Assembly (NCBI RefSeq): GCF_014635325.1
Contig: NZ_BMCT01000001.1
Span: forward strand, 525,743-589,742
Reading direction: 5' to 3'
From: Azorhizobium oxalatiphilum
Lineage (GTDB): Bacteria; Pseudomonadota; Alphaproteobacteria; Rhizobiales; Xanthobacteraceae
Length of the DNA: 64,000 nucleotides
Positions 26,707-35,116 of this stretch are shown piece after piece; the first letter of the stretch is position 1; each line of letters starts with the position of its first letter. The position numbers and the translations under genes were made by a program. The notes below the pieces were generated by a model that saw only the letters and a program-made list of their open reading frames with translations, made no database searches and was not told the DNA's origin.

Positions 26707-27507
26707 TCAGCCGGCGCCGAGGCGACTGGAGAGGGCGGCCGCGATTCGGGTGAGGTGGCCCGCCAGTTCCGCCCGGCGGGTTTCGCTGGCCTCGTGTGCC
26801 AGCAGGCTGATGGCGATGCCGGCGGTGGCCGGACCGTCCTCGAGGGTCGAATGGTCGCGCACCGCCGCCCCCAGGCACACCATGCCCTCGCGCACCTGCC
26901 CGTCATCGATGGAGAAGCCGCGCGCCCGCGTCTCCTCCAGCTCCCGCGTGAGGTCAGGCAGGCCGGCCACGCTGTGCGGGGTGAGCCCGGCCGGCCACGG
27001 CCCCTGAAGCAGCGCCGCCACGCGCGCGGGCGGCAAGGTGGCGAGCACCGCCTTGCCGGTGGCGGTGAACTGCGCCGGCAGGCGCATGCCGATCCGAAAG
27101 GTAATGCCCAGCGGCGCCGGGCTGTTGCGGCAGGCAAGATAGACCACGTCGGTACCGTCGAGCAGGCTGAGCGTGACCGTGTGATCGCCCAGCGCCGGGC
27201 TTTCCGCCAGCACGTCGCGGAAGGCGGAGACCATGTCCGTCTGGCCGAGGAAGCCGCCGGCCCAGCGCATGAGATGCGACCCGAGCCGCAGCGTGCCGTC
27301 GGCCCCGCGCGTCAGCAGTTCCAGTTCCACCATGCAGGCGATGAGGCCGTGCGCCGTGCTCTTGGGCAGGCCGAGCGCGCGGGCGATGTCGGCGGCATGG
27401 GGCGGGTGGGGGGCCGCACCTACGAAATCCAGCACCCGCACCGCACGCCGCAGCGCCGGCACGCTCTCGGATTGCGGCTCGGGCGGGATATGTGGCGCCG
27501 TGGTCAT
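26707..27507 (-). CDS. IclR-family transcriptional regulator
   Basis: A 266-residue regulator. The N-terminal winged helix-turn-helix lies around ADIARALGLPKSTAHGLIACMVELELL (about 39-65, quoted in part), and the C-terminal effector-binding GAF-like domain covers about 90-260, with GMRLPAQFTATGKAVLA as its typical motif. Members sense small organic acids. It is divergent from the GabD-type gene with a dyad between, so it most likely controls that gene. The ATG at 27507 is the start closest to the conserved domain. Confidence 0.9.
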   Translation of the reverse strand: MTTAPHIPPEPQSESVPALRRAVRVLDFVGAAPHPPHAADIARALGLPKSTAHGLIACMVELELLTRGADGTLRLGSHLMRWAGGFLGQTDMVSAFRDVLAESPALGDHTVTLSLLDGTDVVYLACRNSPAPLGITFRIGMRLPAQFTATGKAVLATLPPARVAALLQGPWPAGLTPHSVAGLPDLTRELEETRARGFSIDDGQVREGMVCLGAAVRDHSTLEDGPATAGIAISLLAHEASETRRAELAGHLTRIAAALSSRLGAG

Positions 27508-27600
27508 GCGGGTGCGCTCATGTGCCGTCTCCCGCCGGGCCGCGCGCGGCCACAGCATGGTGAAGTGGCCCGCCTTGACGCAGACCGCGCCGGACGCGAT

Positions 27601-27638
27601 AGTTCATTACAAGGAAATAAGTTCTCCTAATTGAACTT
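27601..27638. promoter_or_regulatory. Candidate IclR operator
   Basis: AAGTTC (27619-27624) and GAACTT (27633-27638) form a 6-bp dyad with 8-base spacer, and a further AGTTC starts at 27601. They sit in an AT-rich patch 20 to 60 bases before the dehydrogenase start, a good place for control of both divergent genes. Confidence 0.5.
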
Positions 27639-27658
27639 GTCAAGTCCGGAGTGTTACC

Positions 27659-29113
27659 GTGCTGAAGCTGAAGAACCCCGCCTTGCGTCGCGATGCCTGC
27701 CTGATCGACGGCGAATGGCGCAAGGCTGCCAACGGCGCCCATGTGATGGTGCGCGATCCGGCGGACGGCAGCATCGTGGGCCATGTGCCGGACCTCTCCG
27801 CTTCCGAGACGCAGGCCGCCGTGGATGCGGCGCAGGCCGCCTTCGGCCCGTGGTCGAAGCTGGCGCCGAAGGAGCGCACGGCGCTGCTGAAGCGCTGGTT
27901 CGACCTCATCATCGCCAATGCGGATGATCTGGCCGCCCTCATGACCGCCGAGCAGGGCAAGCCGCTGGCCGAGGCCAAGGGCGAGGTGGTCTATGCCGCC
28001 TCCTTCATCGAGTGGTTCGCGGAAGAGGCCAAGCGCGTCTATGGCGACGTGATCCCGACCCCGCAGACCGACAAGCGCATTCTGGTGTTGAAGCAGCCGG
28101 TGGGCGTCACCGCCGCCATCACGCCGTGGAATTTTCCCGCCGCCATGATCACCCGCAAGGCCGGCCCGGCGCTGGCGGCGGGCTGCGTCATGATCGTGAA
28201 GCCCGCCGAGCAGACCCCGCTCACCGCGCTGGCGCTGGGCGTGCTGGCGCAGGAGGCGGGCATTCCGGCTGGCGTGCTGCAGGTGGTGACGGGCGACAGC
28301 CGCACCATTGGCGGCGTGCTCACCAAGAGCGATGTGGTGCGCAAGCTCTCCTTTACCGGCTCCACGGAGGTGGGCCGTATCCTGATGGGCCAGTCCGCCC
28401 CCACGCTCAAGCGCCTGTCGCTGGAGCTGGGCGGCAACGCGCCCTTCATCGTGTTCGACGATGCCGATCTCGACGCGGCGGTGGAGGGGGCCATGGCCTC
28501 CAAATATCGCAACGCTGGCCAGACCTGCGTGTGCGCCAACCGCCTTTATGTGCAGGCCGGCGTCTATGACGCCTTCGCCGCCAAGCTGACCGAGCGGGTG
28601 AAGCAACTGAAGGTGGGTGTGGGCACGGAAGAGGGCGTCACCATCGGCCCGCTCATCGACGATGATGCGGTGGCCAAGGTGAAGGACCATGTGGCGGATG
28701 CGGTGTCGAAGGGCGCGAAGATCGCGCTCGGCGGCAAGAGCGCCGCGCAGGGCGGCCATTTCTTCGAGCCCACGGTTCTGACCGACGTGACCACCGAGAT
28801 GAAGGTGGCCCGCGAGGAGACCTTTGGCCCGGTGGCGCCGCTGTTCCGCTTCGAGACCGAGGAGGAAGCGATCGCGCTGGCCAACAACACCGAATTCGGC
28901 CTCGCCGCCTATTTCTACACCGAGAACGTCCGCCGGACCTGGCGGGTGGCCGAGGCGCTGGAATACGGCATCGTCGGCCACAACACCGGCCTCATCTCCA
29001 ACGAGGTGGCCCCGTTCGGCGGCGTGAAGCAGTCCGGCCTCGGCCGCGAGGGCTCCAAGTACGGCATCGAGGAATATCTGGAGATCAAATACCTCTGCTC
29101 GGGCGTGGGCTGA
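27659..29113 (+). CDS. gabD: NAD(P)-dependent succinate-semialdehyde dehydrogenase (GabD type)
   Basis: Oxidises succinate semialdehyde (or a close relative such as glutarate semialdehyde) to the acid, linking 4-aminobutyrate and similar compounds to the TCA cycle. The 484-residue product has the standard length. The oxyanion asparagine is N158 in TPWNFP, the general base E256 in LELGGN and the nucleophile C290 in NAGQTCVCANR. It starts with GTG at 27659 after a GGAG. No aminotransferase lies nearby, so its upstream donor is unknown. Confidence 0.9.
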   Translation: MLKLKNPALRRDACLIDGEWRKAANGAHVMVRDPADGSIVGHVPDLSASETQAAVDAAQAAFGPWSKLAPKERTALLKRWFDLIIANADDLAALMTAEQGKPLAEAKGEVVYAASFIEWFAEEAKRVYGDVIPTPQTDKRILVLKQPVGVTAAITPWNFPAAMITRKAGPALAAGCVMIVKPAEQTPLTALALGVLAQEAGIPAGVLQVVTGDSRTIGGVLTKSDVVRKLSFTGSTEVGRILMGQSAPTLKRLSLELGGNAPFIVFDDADLDAAVEGAMASKYRNAGQTCVCANRLYVQAGVYDAFAAKLTERVKQLKVGVGTEEGVTIGPLIDDDAVAKVKDHVADAVSKGAKIALGGKSAAQGGHFFEPTVLTDVTTEMKVAREETFGPVAPLFRFETEEEAIALANNTEFGLAAYFYTENVRRTWRVAEALEYGIVGHNTGLISNEVAPFGGVKQSGLGREGSKYGIEEYLEIKYLCSGVG

Positions 29114-29139
29114 TCTTCTGACAGTGTGCCATTGATCAT

Positions 29140-29173
29140 CCCGGCATCGGCTGCGGCCGATGCCGGGATTTTT
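29140..29173. terminator. Terminator between convergent genes
   Basis: CCCGGCATCGGC (29140-29151) pairs perfectly with GCCGATGCCGGG (29156-29167) around a 4-base loop, followed by ATTTTT on the plus strand. It ends the dehydrogenase message. Confidence 0.93.
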
Positions 29174-29184
29174 GTGTCAGCGCG

Positions 29185-30771
29185 TCAATAGCCCAGCGCC
29201 ATGCCGTCCTTGCGCGGCTCGGAGGCGGCGGCGAGCACGCCGCGGTCGCGGTCGATCCAGATCATCTGCGAGCCGCCCAGCGGGTCCGCCGACCACTTCG
29301 CCGTATGGCCGCGGGCCAGCATCGCCTCCAGCAGGGCCGGCGGATATTCCGGCTCCAGCTCCAGCGCGCCCTTGTAGGCGAAGCTGCGCGGCGCCTCCAT
29401 GGCCTGCTGCACGTCCATGCCGCGATCGATGATGTTGGTCAGCAGCTCCACATGCCCCATGACCTGATACTGCCCGCCCATCACGCCGAAGGGGGCGACC
29501 GTCCTGCCGTCCTTCATCAGCATGCCGGGGATGATGGTGTGCAGCGGCCGCTTGTTCGGCGCAATCGCGTTGGGATGGCCCTTCTGGAGCGAGAACTGCG
29601 CGCCGCGATTGTGCAGCAGGAAGCCGCCCTTGGGCGTGGTGATGGTGCTGCCGAACTGGTGGAAGATGGAGTTGATGAAGGAGATGGCGTTGCCATCCTT
29701 GTCCACCACGCAGAGATAGACGGTGTCGGTGTGCGCCACCTGCGGCCACACGGTGGGCGTGCCGGCCTTTGCCATGTCCACGTTGGAGCGCGCCCACGCC
29801 GCCCATTCCGGTGAGAGCAGCTGCTCAACAGGGATGGAGGCCTTGACGGGGTCGCCGAACAGATGGTCGCGGTGGTGGTAGATCTGCTTGTTGATCTCCG
29901 CGAACAGATGGATGCGGTCTTCCTCGCTCATGGCGTCCGGCGAGAGGTCATAGCCCTCCAGCGCGTTCAGCATCATCAGCACGCCGAGGCCCTGCCCGTT
30001 GGGCGGGCATTCATAGACGTCATAGCCGCGATAATTGGTGGTGACGGGCGTCACATACTCCGCCTCGGCCGAAGCGAAATCCTCCAGCGTGTGCAGGCCG
30101 CCCAGCTCATTGAGGCGCGCCACCGCGTCCTCGGCGATCTCGCCGGTGTAGAAGGCATCGCGTCCGCCTTCCGCGATCTTGCGGAGCGTCGCGGCGAGCT
30201 TGGGCTGGCGGTGGAGGTCGCCCTGCTGCGGCGCCACGCCGCCGGGCATGAACACCGCCATGCTGGTGGGGTCGTTCTTCAGCCGCCCGCCATATTGCTC
30301 CCAGTCGCGGGCAACGCGCGGCTGCAAACGGTAGCCCTCCTCCGCGAGGCGGATGGCGGGCTGGAGCAGCTCGCCGAGCGGGCGCGTGCCGTGGTCTTCC
30401 AGCAGGCGGCACCAGGCGGCGATGGCGCCGGGCACGGTGACGGCATGCGGGCTGTCCAGCGGCAGCTCTGTCATGCCCTTGTCGATGTACCACTCCACCT
30501 CGGCGGCAGCGGGCGCCTTGCCGGAGCCGTTGAGCGTGATCGGCACGCCCTCGCCCTTGGGCGTGTAGAGGGCGAAGCAGTCGCCGCCGATGCCGGTCAT
30601 GTGCGGGTCCACCACGCATTGCACGGCCACCGCAGCGATGGCGGCATCCACCGCATTACCGCCGGCGCGCAGCACATCGAGCGCGGCGAGGCTGGAGAGG
30701 GGATGCGAGGTCGCCACCGCCGCCTCATTGGCATAGACGGTGGAGCGGCCGGTCTTGAAGAAATTACGCAC
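29185..30771 (-). CDS. Gamma-glutamyltransferase family protein without signal peptide
   Basis: A 528-residue Ntn-hydrolase that should self-cleave before its catalytic threonine, T350, in HTDTVYLCVVDKDGN, and then hydrolyse or transfer gamma-glutamyl groups. The N-terminal subunit shows ATSHPLSSLAALDVLRAGGNAVDAA, and GMGGD-like IGGDCF follows at about 61-66. Unlike classical periplasmic GGT it has no signal peptide (MRNFFKTGRSTVYANEAAVA), so it is probably cytoplasmic. It is the last gene behind a peptide-type ABC operon on the same strand, which fits intake of gamma-glutamyl compounds. Cephalosporin-acylase-like members of the family are an alternative. Confidence 0.87.
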   Translation of the reverse strand: MRNFFKTGRSTVYANEAAVATSHPLSSLAALDVLRAGGNAVDAAIAAVAVQCVVDPHMTGIGGDCFALYTPKGEGVPITLNGSGKAPAAAEVEWYIDKGMTELPLDSPHAVTVPGAIAAWCRLLEDHGTRPLGELLQPAIRLAEEGYRLQPRVARDWEQYGGRLKNDPTSMAVFMPGGVAPQQGDLHRQPKLAATLRKIAEGGRDAFYTGEIAEDAVARLNELGGLHTLEDFASAEAEYVTPVTTNYRGYDVYECPPNGQGLGVLMMLNALEGYDLSPDAMSEEDRIHLFAEINKQIYHHRDHLFGDPVKASIPVEQLLSPEWAAWARSNVDMAKAGTPTVWPQVAHTDTVYLCVVDKDGNAISFINSIFHQFGSTITTPKGGFLLHNRGAQFSLQKGHPNAIAPNKRPLHTIIPGMLMKDGRTVAPFGVMGGQYQVMGHVELLTNIIDRGMDVQQAMEAPRSFAYKGALELEPEYPPALLEAMLARGHTAKWSADPLGGSQMIWIDRDRGVLAAASEPRKDGMALGY

Positions 30772-30840
30772 GGACGTTTCCTTAAAGTGTTTAGGCGCTC
30801 AATAAATACGTTGCGCGGAGCGCGGGATGCGCCCGGTCTG

Positions 30841-30965
30841 CCCCCTCCCTAGCCCTCCCCCGCAAGCGGGAGAGGGGACCTGTCGCGATTGCCGGAGAGA
30901 GCGTGCCCTCTGCCCAACCTGCCAGAAAGCCCTCTCCCGCTTGCGGGGGAGGGTTGGGAGGGGGC
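30841..30965. repeat. REP-like element (copy b), outward tails
   Basis: Two hairpin units of the family, at 30841-30878 and 30930-30965, face each other with their GGGCTAGGGAGG- and GGGTTGGGAGG-type tails outward, the reverse of the other copies. It fills most of the 229-base gap between the ATPase and the gamma-glutamyltransferase genes. Confidence 0.85.
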
Positions 30966-31000
30966 CCGGCGAGACCTTCCGCCAAAGCGTAAACTCAGTA

Positions 31001-31966
31001 CTACGCACCACCCCCCAAAGCTTCCCGCGCAACATAATGCCCCGGCTCGGCTTCCACCAGCGCGTGGCAATCCGGCCCCTCGGTGAGACCCGAGACCTGC
31101 GGCAGGCGGGTGCGGGCGCGCTCGATTGCGGGATCGGGCACGGGCACGGCGGAGAGCAGGCGACGGGTGTAAGGATGGAGCGGATTGCCATAGAGCAGCT
31201 CGCTCGGCGCGATCTCCACGATGCGTCCCTTCCAGATCACCGCCACCCGGTGGCAGAGGTAGCGCACCATGCGCAGATCGTGGGAGATGAACAGATAGGC
31301 GAGGCCCAGCTCCTCCTGAAGATCCTGCAACAGGTTCACCACCTGCGCCTGAATGGAGACATCCAGCGCTGCGATGGGCTCGTCCGCCACGATGAAGGAT
31401 GGCTTCACCGCAATGGCGCGCGCGATGCAGATGCGCTGGCGCTGGCCGCCGGAAAACTGGTGCGGGAAGCGCGCCATATAGCGCGGCTCCAGCCCGACTT
31501 TCCGGAACAGCTCGGCCACGATGTCCTTGCGCTCGGCTGCCGTCTTCGCGATGTCGTGGATGAGCAGCGGCTCGGCCACGAAATCGCCTACCGTCATGCG
31601 CGGGTTGAGGGCGGAATAGGGATCCTGAAACACCATCTGCATGCGCTTGCGCATGGCCCGCATCTGGCGCTCGCTCTGTTGCGTCAGGTCCGTGCCCTCG
31701 AACGCCACCACGCCCGAGGTGGGCGGATTGAGCATGGTGACGGCGCGGCCGATGGTGCTCTTGCCCGAGCCGCTCTCGCCCACGAGGCCCAGCGTTTCAT
31801 TGGGCATGATCTCGAACGAGACATCCTCCACCGCCTTGAAGACGGAAGGCTTGAAGCCCCAGCCCGAGCGCAGGGCATAGTGCTTGGAAAGGTTGCGCAC
31901 GGAGATGAGCGGATAGGGTTTCTTTTCCGCGCTGTTCTCGGTCTGGCCGGTCTCAATCTGGCTCAT
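31001..31966 (-). CDS. Peptide-type ABC transporter ATP-binding protein (DppF/GsiA C-half-like)
   Basis: A 321-residue ATPase of the oligopeptide/dipeptide/nickel family. Walker A is GESGSGKST, the Q-loop VFQDPYSALNPRMTV, the signature FSGGQRQRI and Walker B FIVADEPIAALD. The C-terminal PLHPYTRRLLSAVPVPDP is the typical DppF extension. Its ATG overlaps the stop of the partner ATPase by four bases, so the two are made together and form a heterodimer. Confidence 0.93.
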   Translation of the reverse strand: MSQIETGQTENSAEKKPYPLISVRNLSKHYALRSGWGFKPSVFKAVEDVSFEIMPNETLGLVGESGSGKSTIGRAVTMLNPPTSGVVAFEGTDLTQQSERQMRAMRKRMQMVFQDPYSALNPRMTVGDFVAEPLLIHDIAKTAAERKDIVAELFRKVGLEPRYMARFPHQFSGGQRQRICIARAIAVKPSFIVADEPIAALDVSIQAQVVNLLQDLQEELGLAYLFISHDLRMVRYLCHRVAVIWKGRIVEIAPSELLYGNPLHPYTRRLLSAVPVPDPAIERARTRLPQVSGLTEGPDCHALVEAEPGHYVAREALGGGA

Positions 31967-32994
31967 GACAAGGCCTCCGCGGCGAGCACCGACGGCAGAT
32001 CGTACCATGCGGCGGCGAGATGTCCGGGGGCGGCGCCGGGCGCCTGCTCCAGCGGCGGGCGCTCGGTGAGGCAGCGCGGCGTGGCGTAGCGATTGCGCGG
32101 GGCAAACGGATCGCCCGGCGGGGGGAAACGCATGTCCGGCGGCGCGCCGTCGATCTGCGTCAGGCGTCGGCGCTGGCCGGCAGGCGCCGTGAGGTCCGGC
32201 AGCGAGCGCAGCAGGCCCAGCGTGTAGGCGCTGCGCGGATCGCGGAACACGTCGTCCACGGGGCCGCGCTCCATGACGCGGCCGGCATACATCACCTGCA
32301 CCGTGTCGGCGATGCCGGCCACCACGCCGAGGTCGTGGGTGATCCAGATCACCGCCATGCCGATCTCGCGCTTCAGCTCCTTCACCAGCTCGATCACATC
32401 CGCCTGCACGGTCACGTCCAGTGCGGTGGTGGCCTCGTCGGCGATCAGCAGCTTGGGCCGGCAGGAGAGGCCGATGGCGATCATGATGCGTTGGCGCTGG
32501 CCGCCGGAGAATTCGTGCGGATACTGGTCGATGCGCCGCGCGGCATCCGGCAGGCGCACCATGTCCATCAGCTCGATGGCGCGCTTGCGGGCTGCCTCCG
32601 CGCCCATGCCGAGGTGCAGCATCAAGGGCTCCATGATCTGCCGGCCCACCGTCATGGAGGGGTTGAGCGAGCTCATGGGATCCTGAAACACGAAGCCGAT
32701 GCTGCCGCCCCTTATCTTGCGCAGTTCCGGATCGGAAAGGGTGAGCAGGTCGCGGCCCTCGAACAGCACCTGCCCGCCGGCGAGGCGGCCGGGGGGCATG
32801 GGGATGAGGCGCAGCATGGCGAGCACATGCACGCTCTTGCCGGAGCCGCTTTCGCCCACGATGCCCAGCGTCTCGCCCTCGCGCAGGGTGTAGGAGACGC
32901 CGTTCACCGCATGCACCACGCTGTCGGCATCGGCGAATTCCACCGCGAGGTCGCGCACTTCGAGGAGGGGCGGGCGGGAGGTGATGTCGGTCAT
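31963..32994 (-). CDS. Peptide-type ABC transporter ATP-binding protein (DppD-like)
   Basis: A 343-residue ATPase, partner of the DppF-like protein. Walker A is GESGSGKS, the Q-loop VFQDPMSSLNPSMTV, the signature FSGGQRQRI and Walker B LLIADEATTALD. The C-terminal PRNRYATPRCLTERPPLE carries one of the cysteines that DppD-type proteins use for an iron-sulphur cluster. The ATG at 32994 fits the family; longer frames run into a REP-like element. 273 bases separate it from the permease gene upstream. Confidence 0.92.
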   Translation of the reverse strand: MTDITSRPPLLEVRDLAVEFADADSVVHAVNGVSYTLREGETLGIVGESGSGKSVHVLAMLRLIPMPPGRLAGGQVLFEGRDLLTLSDPELRKIRGGSIGFVFQDPMSSLNPSMTVGRQIMEPLMLHLGMGAEAARKRAIELMDMVRLPDAARRIDQYPHEFSGGQRQRIMIAIGLSCRPKLLIADEATTALDVTVQADVIELVKELKREIGMAVIWITHDLGVVAGIADTVQVMYAGRVMERGPVDDVFRDPRSAYTLGLLRSLPDLTAPAGQRRRLTQIDGAPPDMRFPPPGDPFAPRNRYATPRCLTERPPLEQAPGAAPGHLAAAWYDLPSVLAAEALS

Positions 32995-33050
32995 GGCGCG
33001 CACCTCGGCATGATGGGAGAGCGGCCGCACCGGATGGCGCAAGGTTGCTC

Positions 33051-33195
33051 CCTCCCCCCTTGCGGGGGAGGGCTGGGGAGGGGGGTAATGCCCGCTCCGC
33101 TTGGCCGACTGTTGGAGGGAGTGCAGTGTGCGGCGGTTCCACCAGGTAGCAGCCGCGTTACCCCCCTCCCAACCCTCCCCCGCAAGGGGGGAGGG
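33051..33195. repeat. REP-like element (copy c) inside the peptide ABC operon
   Basis: Units at 33051-33085 and 33161-33195 face each other, tails inward, each a short hairpin on CTCCCCC/GGGGGAG. It sits between the permease and ATPase genes of one operon. Confidence 0.85.
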
Positions 33196-33267
33196 CTTAC
33201 CAGCCCTCGCGCTGTCTCGTCAGGGAGGAAGCCGACGCTGGGTGATGAATGGCTCATGATCGCCTCC

Positions 33268-34158
33268 TCAATTGCGGTGGCGCGGGTCCAGCGCATCGCG
33301 CAGGCCGTCGCCAAGGAGGTTGAAGGAGAGCACGGCGAGGAAGATGGAGAGCCCCGGCCAGATCGCCATCCACGGCGCCTGCGAGAGGAAGTTTTTGGCC
33401 GTGTTGAGCATGGAGCCCCACGAAGGATCGGGCGGCTGCTGACCGAGCCCGAGGAAGGAGAGGCTGGCCTCCGCGATGATGGCGGCGGCGATGGTCAGCG
33501 TCGCCTGCACGAGGATGGCGGGCAGGATGTTGGGCAGGATGTGCCTGAGCACGATGCGCAGCGGCGTGGCGCCGGCGGCGCGGGCCGCCTCCACATATTC
33601 CTCCACCTTCACCGATTGCACCTGCGCCCTCGTGAGCCGGATGAAGATCGTCGTGGCCGAAAGGCCGATGGCGATCATGGCATTGGTGAGCGTCGGCCCA
33701 AGGAAGGCGGCGAGCGCGATGGCGAGGATGAGGAAGGGGATCGCCAGCATGGCGTCGGTGAGGCGCATCAGCGCTGCCTCGATGAAGCCGCCGGCATAGC
33801 CCGCGATCATGCCCAGCGGCAGACCGATGGCGACCGCGAGCGCCACCGAGACGAGGCCGGCGGAGAGCGAGGCGCGGGCGCCATAGATGACGCGCGAGAG
33901 CACGTCGCGGCCGACCTCGTCGGTGCCGAAGGGGTGCTCCCATGTGGGCGGCTTGCGCACCGCCAGCCAGCTGGTGGCGGTGGGGTCATAGGGCGCCACA
34001 TAGGGCGCGAACACGGCGATGGCGATGAAGAACACCACCACGGCGAGGCCGATCATGGCGCCGCGCCGGCGCACGAGGCGGCGCAGCGCCTCCTCGAAGG
34101 GCGAGCGCTCGCGGGCGGCTGCGGACGGGGCGGGGGCGGGAGTTGAGAGGACGCTCAT
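33268..34158 (-). CDS. Peptide-type ABC transporter permease (DppC-like)
   Basis: A 296-residue inner-membrane permease. The N-terminal OppC-type segment (about 32-54) is followed by FGTDEVGRDVLSRVIYGAR (a family hallmark) and the five-helix BPD domain, with the coupling motif EAARAAGATPLRIVLRHILP. It pairs with the DppB-like permease whose stop overlaps its ATG by four bases. SFLGLG and NLLGDGLRDALDPR close the protein, as in known DppC sequences. Confidence 0.94.
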   Translation of the reverse strand: MSVLSTPAPAPSAAARERSPFEEALRRLVRRRGAMIGLAVVVFFIAIAVFAPYVAPYDPTATSWLAVRKPPTWEHPFGTDEVGRDVLSRVIYGARASLSAGLVSVALAVAIGLPLGMIAGYAGGFIEAALMRLTDAMLAIPFLILAIALAAFLGPTLTNAMIAIGLSATTIFIRLTRAQVQSVKVEEYVEAARAAGATPLRIVLRHILPNILPAILVQATLTIAAAIIAEASLSFLGLGQQPPDPSWGSMLNTAKNFLSQAPWMAIWPGLSIFLAVLSFNLLGDGLRDALDPRHRN

Positions 34159-35099
34159 GACCGGCGCAGCTTCGGGTTGACGAGGAAGTAGGCGAGGTCG
34201 GCCAATAGGTTGAGCAGGATGTAGGTGGTGGCCGTGCACAGCACCACGCCCTGCACCACGGCATAGTCGCGGTTGAACACCGCATCCACCATCAGCTTGC
34301 CGAAGCCGGGAATGGAGAACACCTGCTCAGTTAAGAGCGCGCCCGAGAGCAGCGCGCCGAACTCCAGCGCGCCGAGCGTGATCACCGGCACGGAGGCATT
34401 GCGCAGGCAGTGGCGGATGATCACCGCGCGGGGCGAGAGGCCCTTGGCGCGGGCGGTGCGCACATAATCGGAGGAGAGCACCTGAAGCATGGCGGCGCGG
34501 GTGTGGCGCATCATCACCGCCGCGATGGAATTGCCCAGCACGAAGGCGGGCAGGATCATGGCCCGCAGGTTCTCCCAGAGGTTCTCCGTGGGCGGCACAT
34601 AGCCGGAAGCCGGCAGCCAGCCGAGCTGCACCGAGAACAGCAGGATGAGCATGATGCCCAGCCAGAAGTTCGGCGTGGAAAGCCCCCAGAGCGCGAGGAT
34701 GTTGGCCGCATAGTCCATGGCCTTGCCGTTATAGACGGCGGACAGCACGCCCAGCGGCACGCCGATGAGGAGCGCGATGGCCATGGCCATGACGGCGAGC
34801 TGCAACGTCACCGGAAACTTGGAGACGATGAGCTGCGCCACCGGCTGCTGCAGGCGGATGCTCTCGCCCATGTCCCCCTGCAGCACGCCGCCGATCCAGT
34901 AGGCGTAGCGCACGGGGAGGGGATCGTTGAGATGGTACTTCTCGCGGATGAAGGCGATGACCTCCGGATCCTTCTCCTCGCCGCTGATCGCGATGGCGGG
35001 GTCGCCCGGCAGCAGTTGCTGCAGGGCGAAGATGATCATGGAGGCCAGGATCACCGTGGGGATGATCGTGGTCAGCCGTTTGAGGAAGAAACGCAGCAT
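34155..35099 (-). CDS. Peptide-type ABC transporter permease (DppB-like)
   Basis: A 314-residue inner-membrane permease. It opens with the DppB motif FFLKRLTTIIPTVILASMII, then LLPGDPA and the coupling motif YVRTARAKGLSPRAVIIRHC. The C-terminal DLAYFLVNPKLRRS is typical. It is first of the transport genes after two binding-protein genes (17 bases from the nearer one). Substrates for this family range over peptides, glutathione, nickel and opines. Confidence 0.94.
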   Translation of the reverse strand: MLRFFLKRLTTIIPTVILASMIIFALQQLLPGDPAIAISGEEKDPEVIAFIREKYHLNDPLPVRYAYWIGGVLQGDMGESIRLQQPVAQLIVSKFPVTLQLAVMAMAIALLIGVPLGVLSAVYNGKAMDYAANILALWGLSTPNFWLGIMLILLFSVQLGWLPASGYVPPTENLWENLRAMILPAFVLGNSIAAVMMRHTRAAMLQVLSSDYVRTARAKGLSPRAVIIRHCLRNASVPVITLGALEFGALLSGALLTEQVFSIPGFGKLMVDAVFNRDYAVVQGVVLCTATTYILLNLLADLAYFLVNPKLRRS

Positions 35100-35116
35100 G
35101 CGGGATCAGGCGTCCT

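Noticed and set aside
31001-33142. A single 713-residue protein covering both ATPase genes
   Set aside because: The N-terminal half is an out-of-frame reading of the DppD-like gene. The real genes overlap by four bases at 31963-31966.
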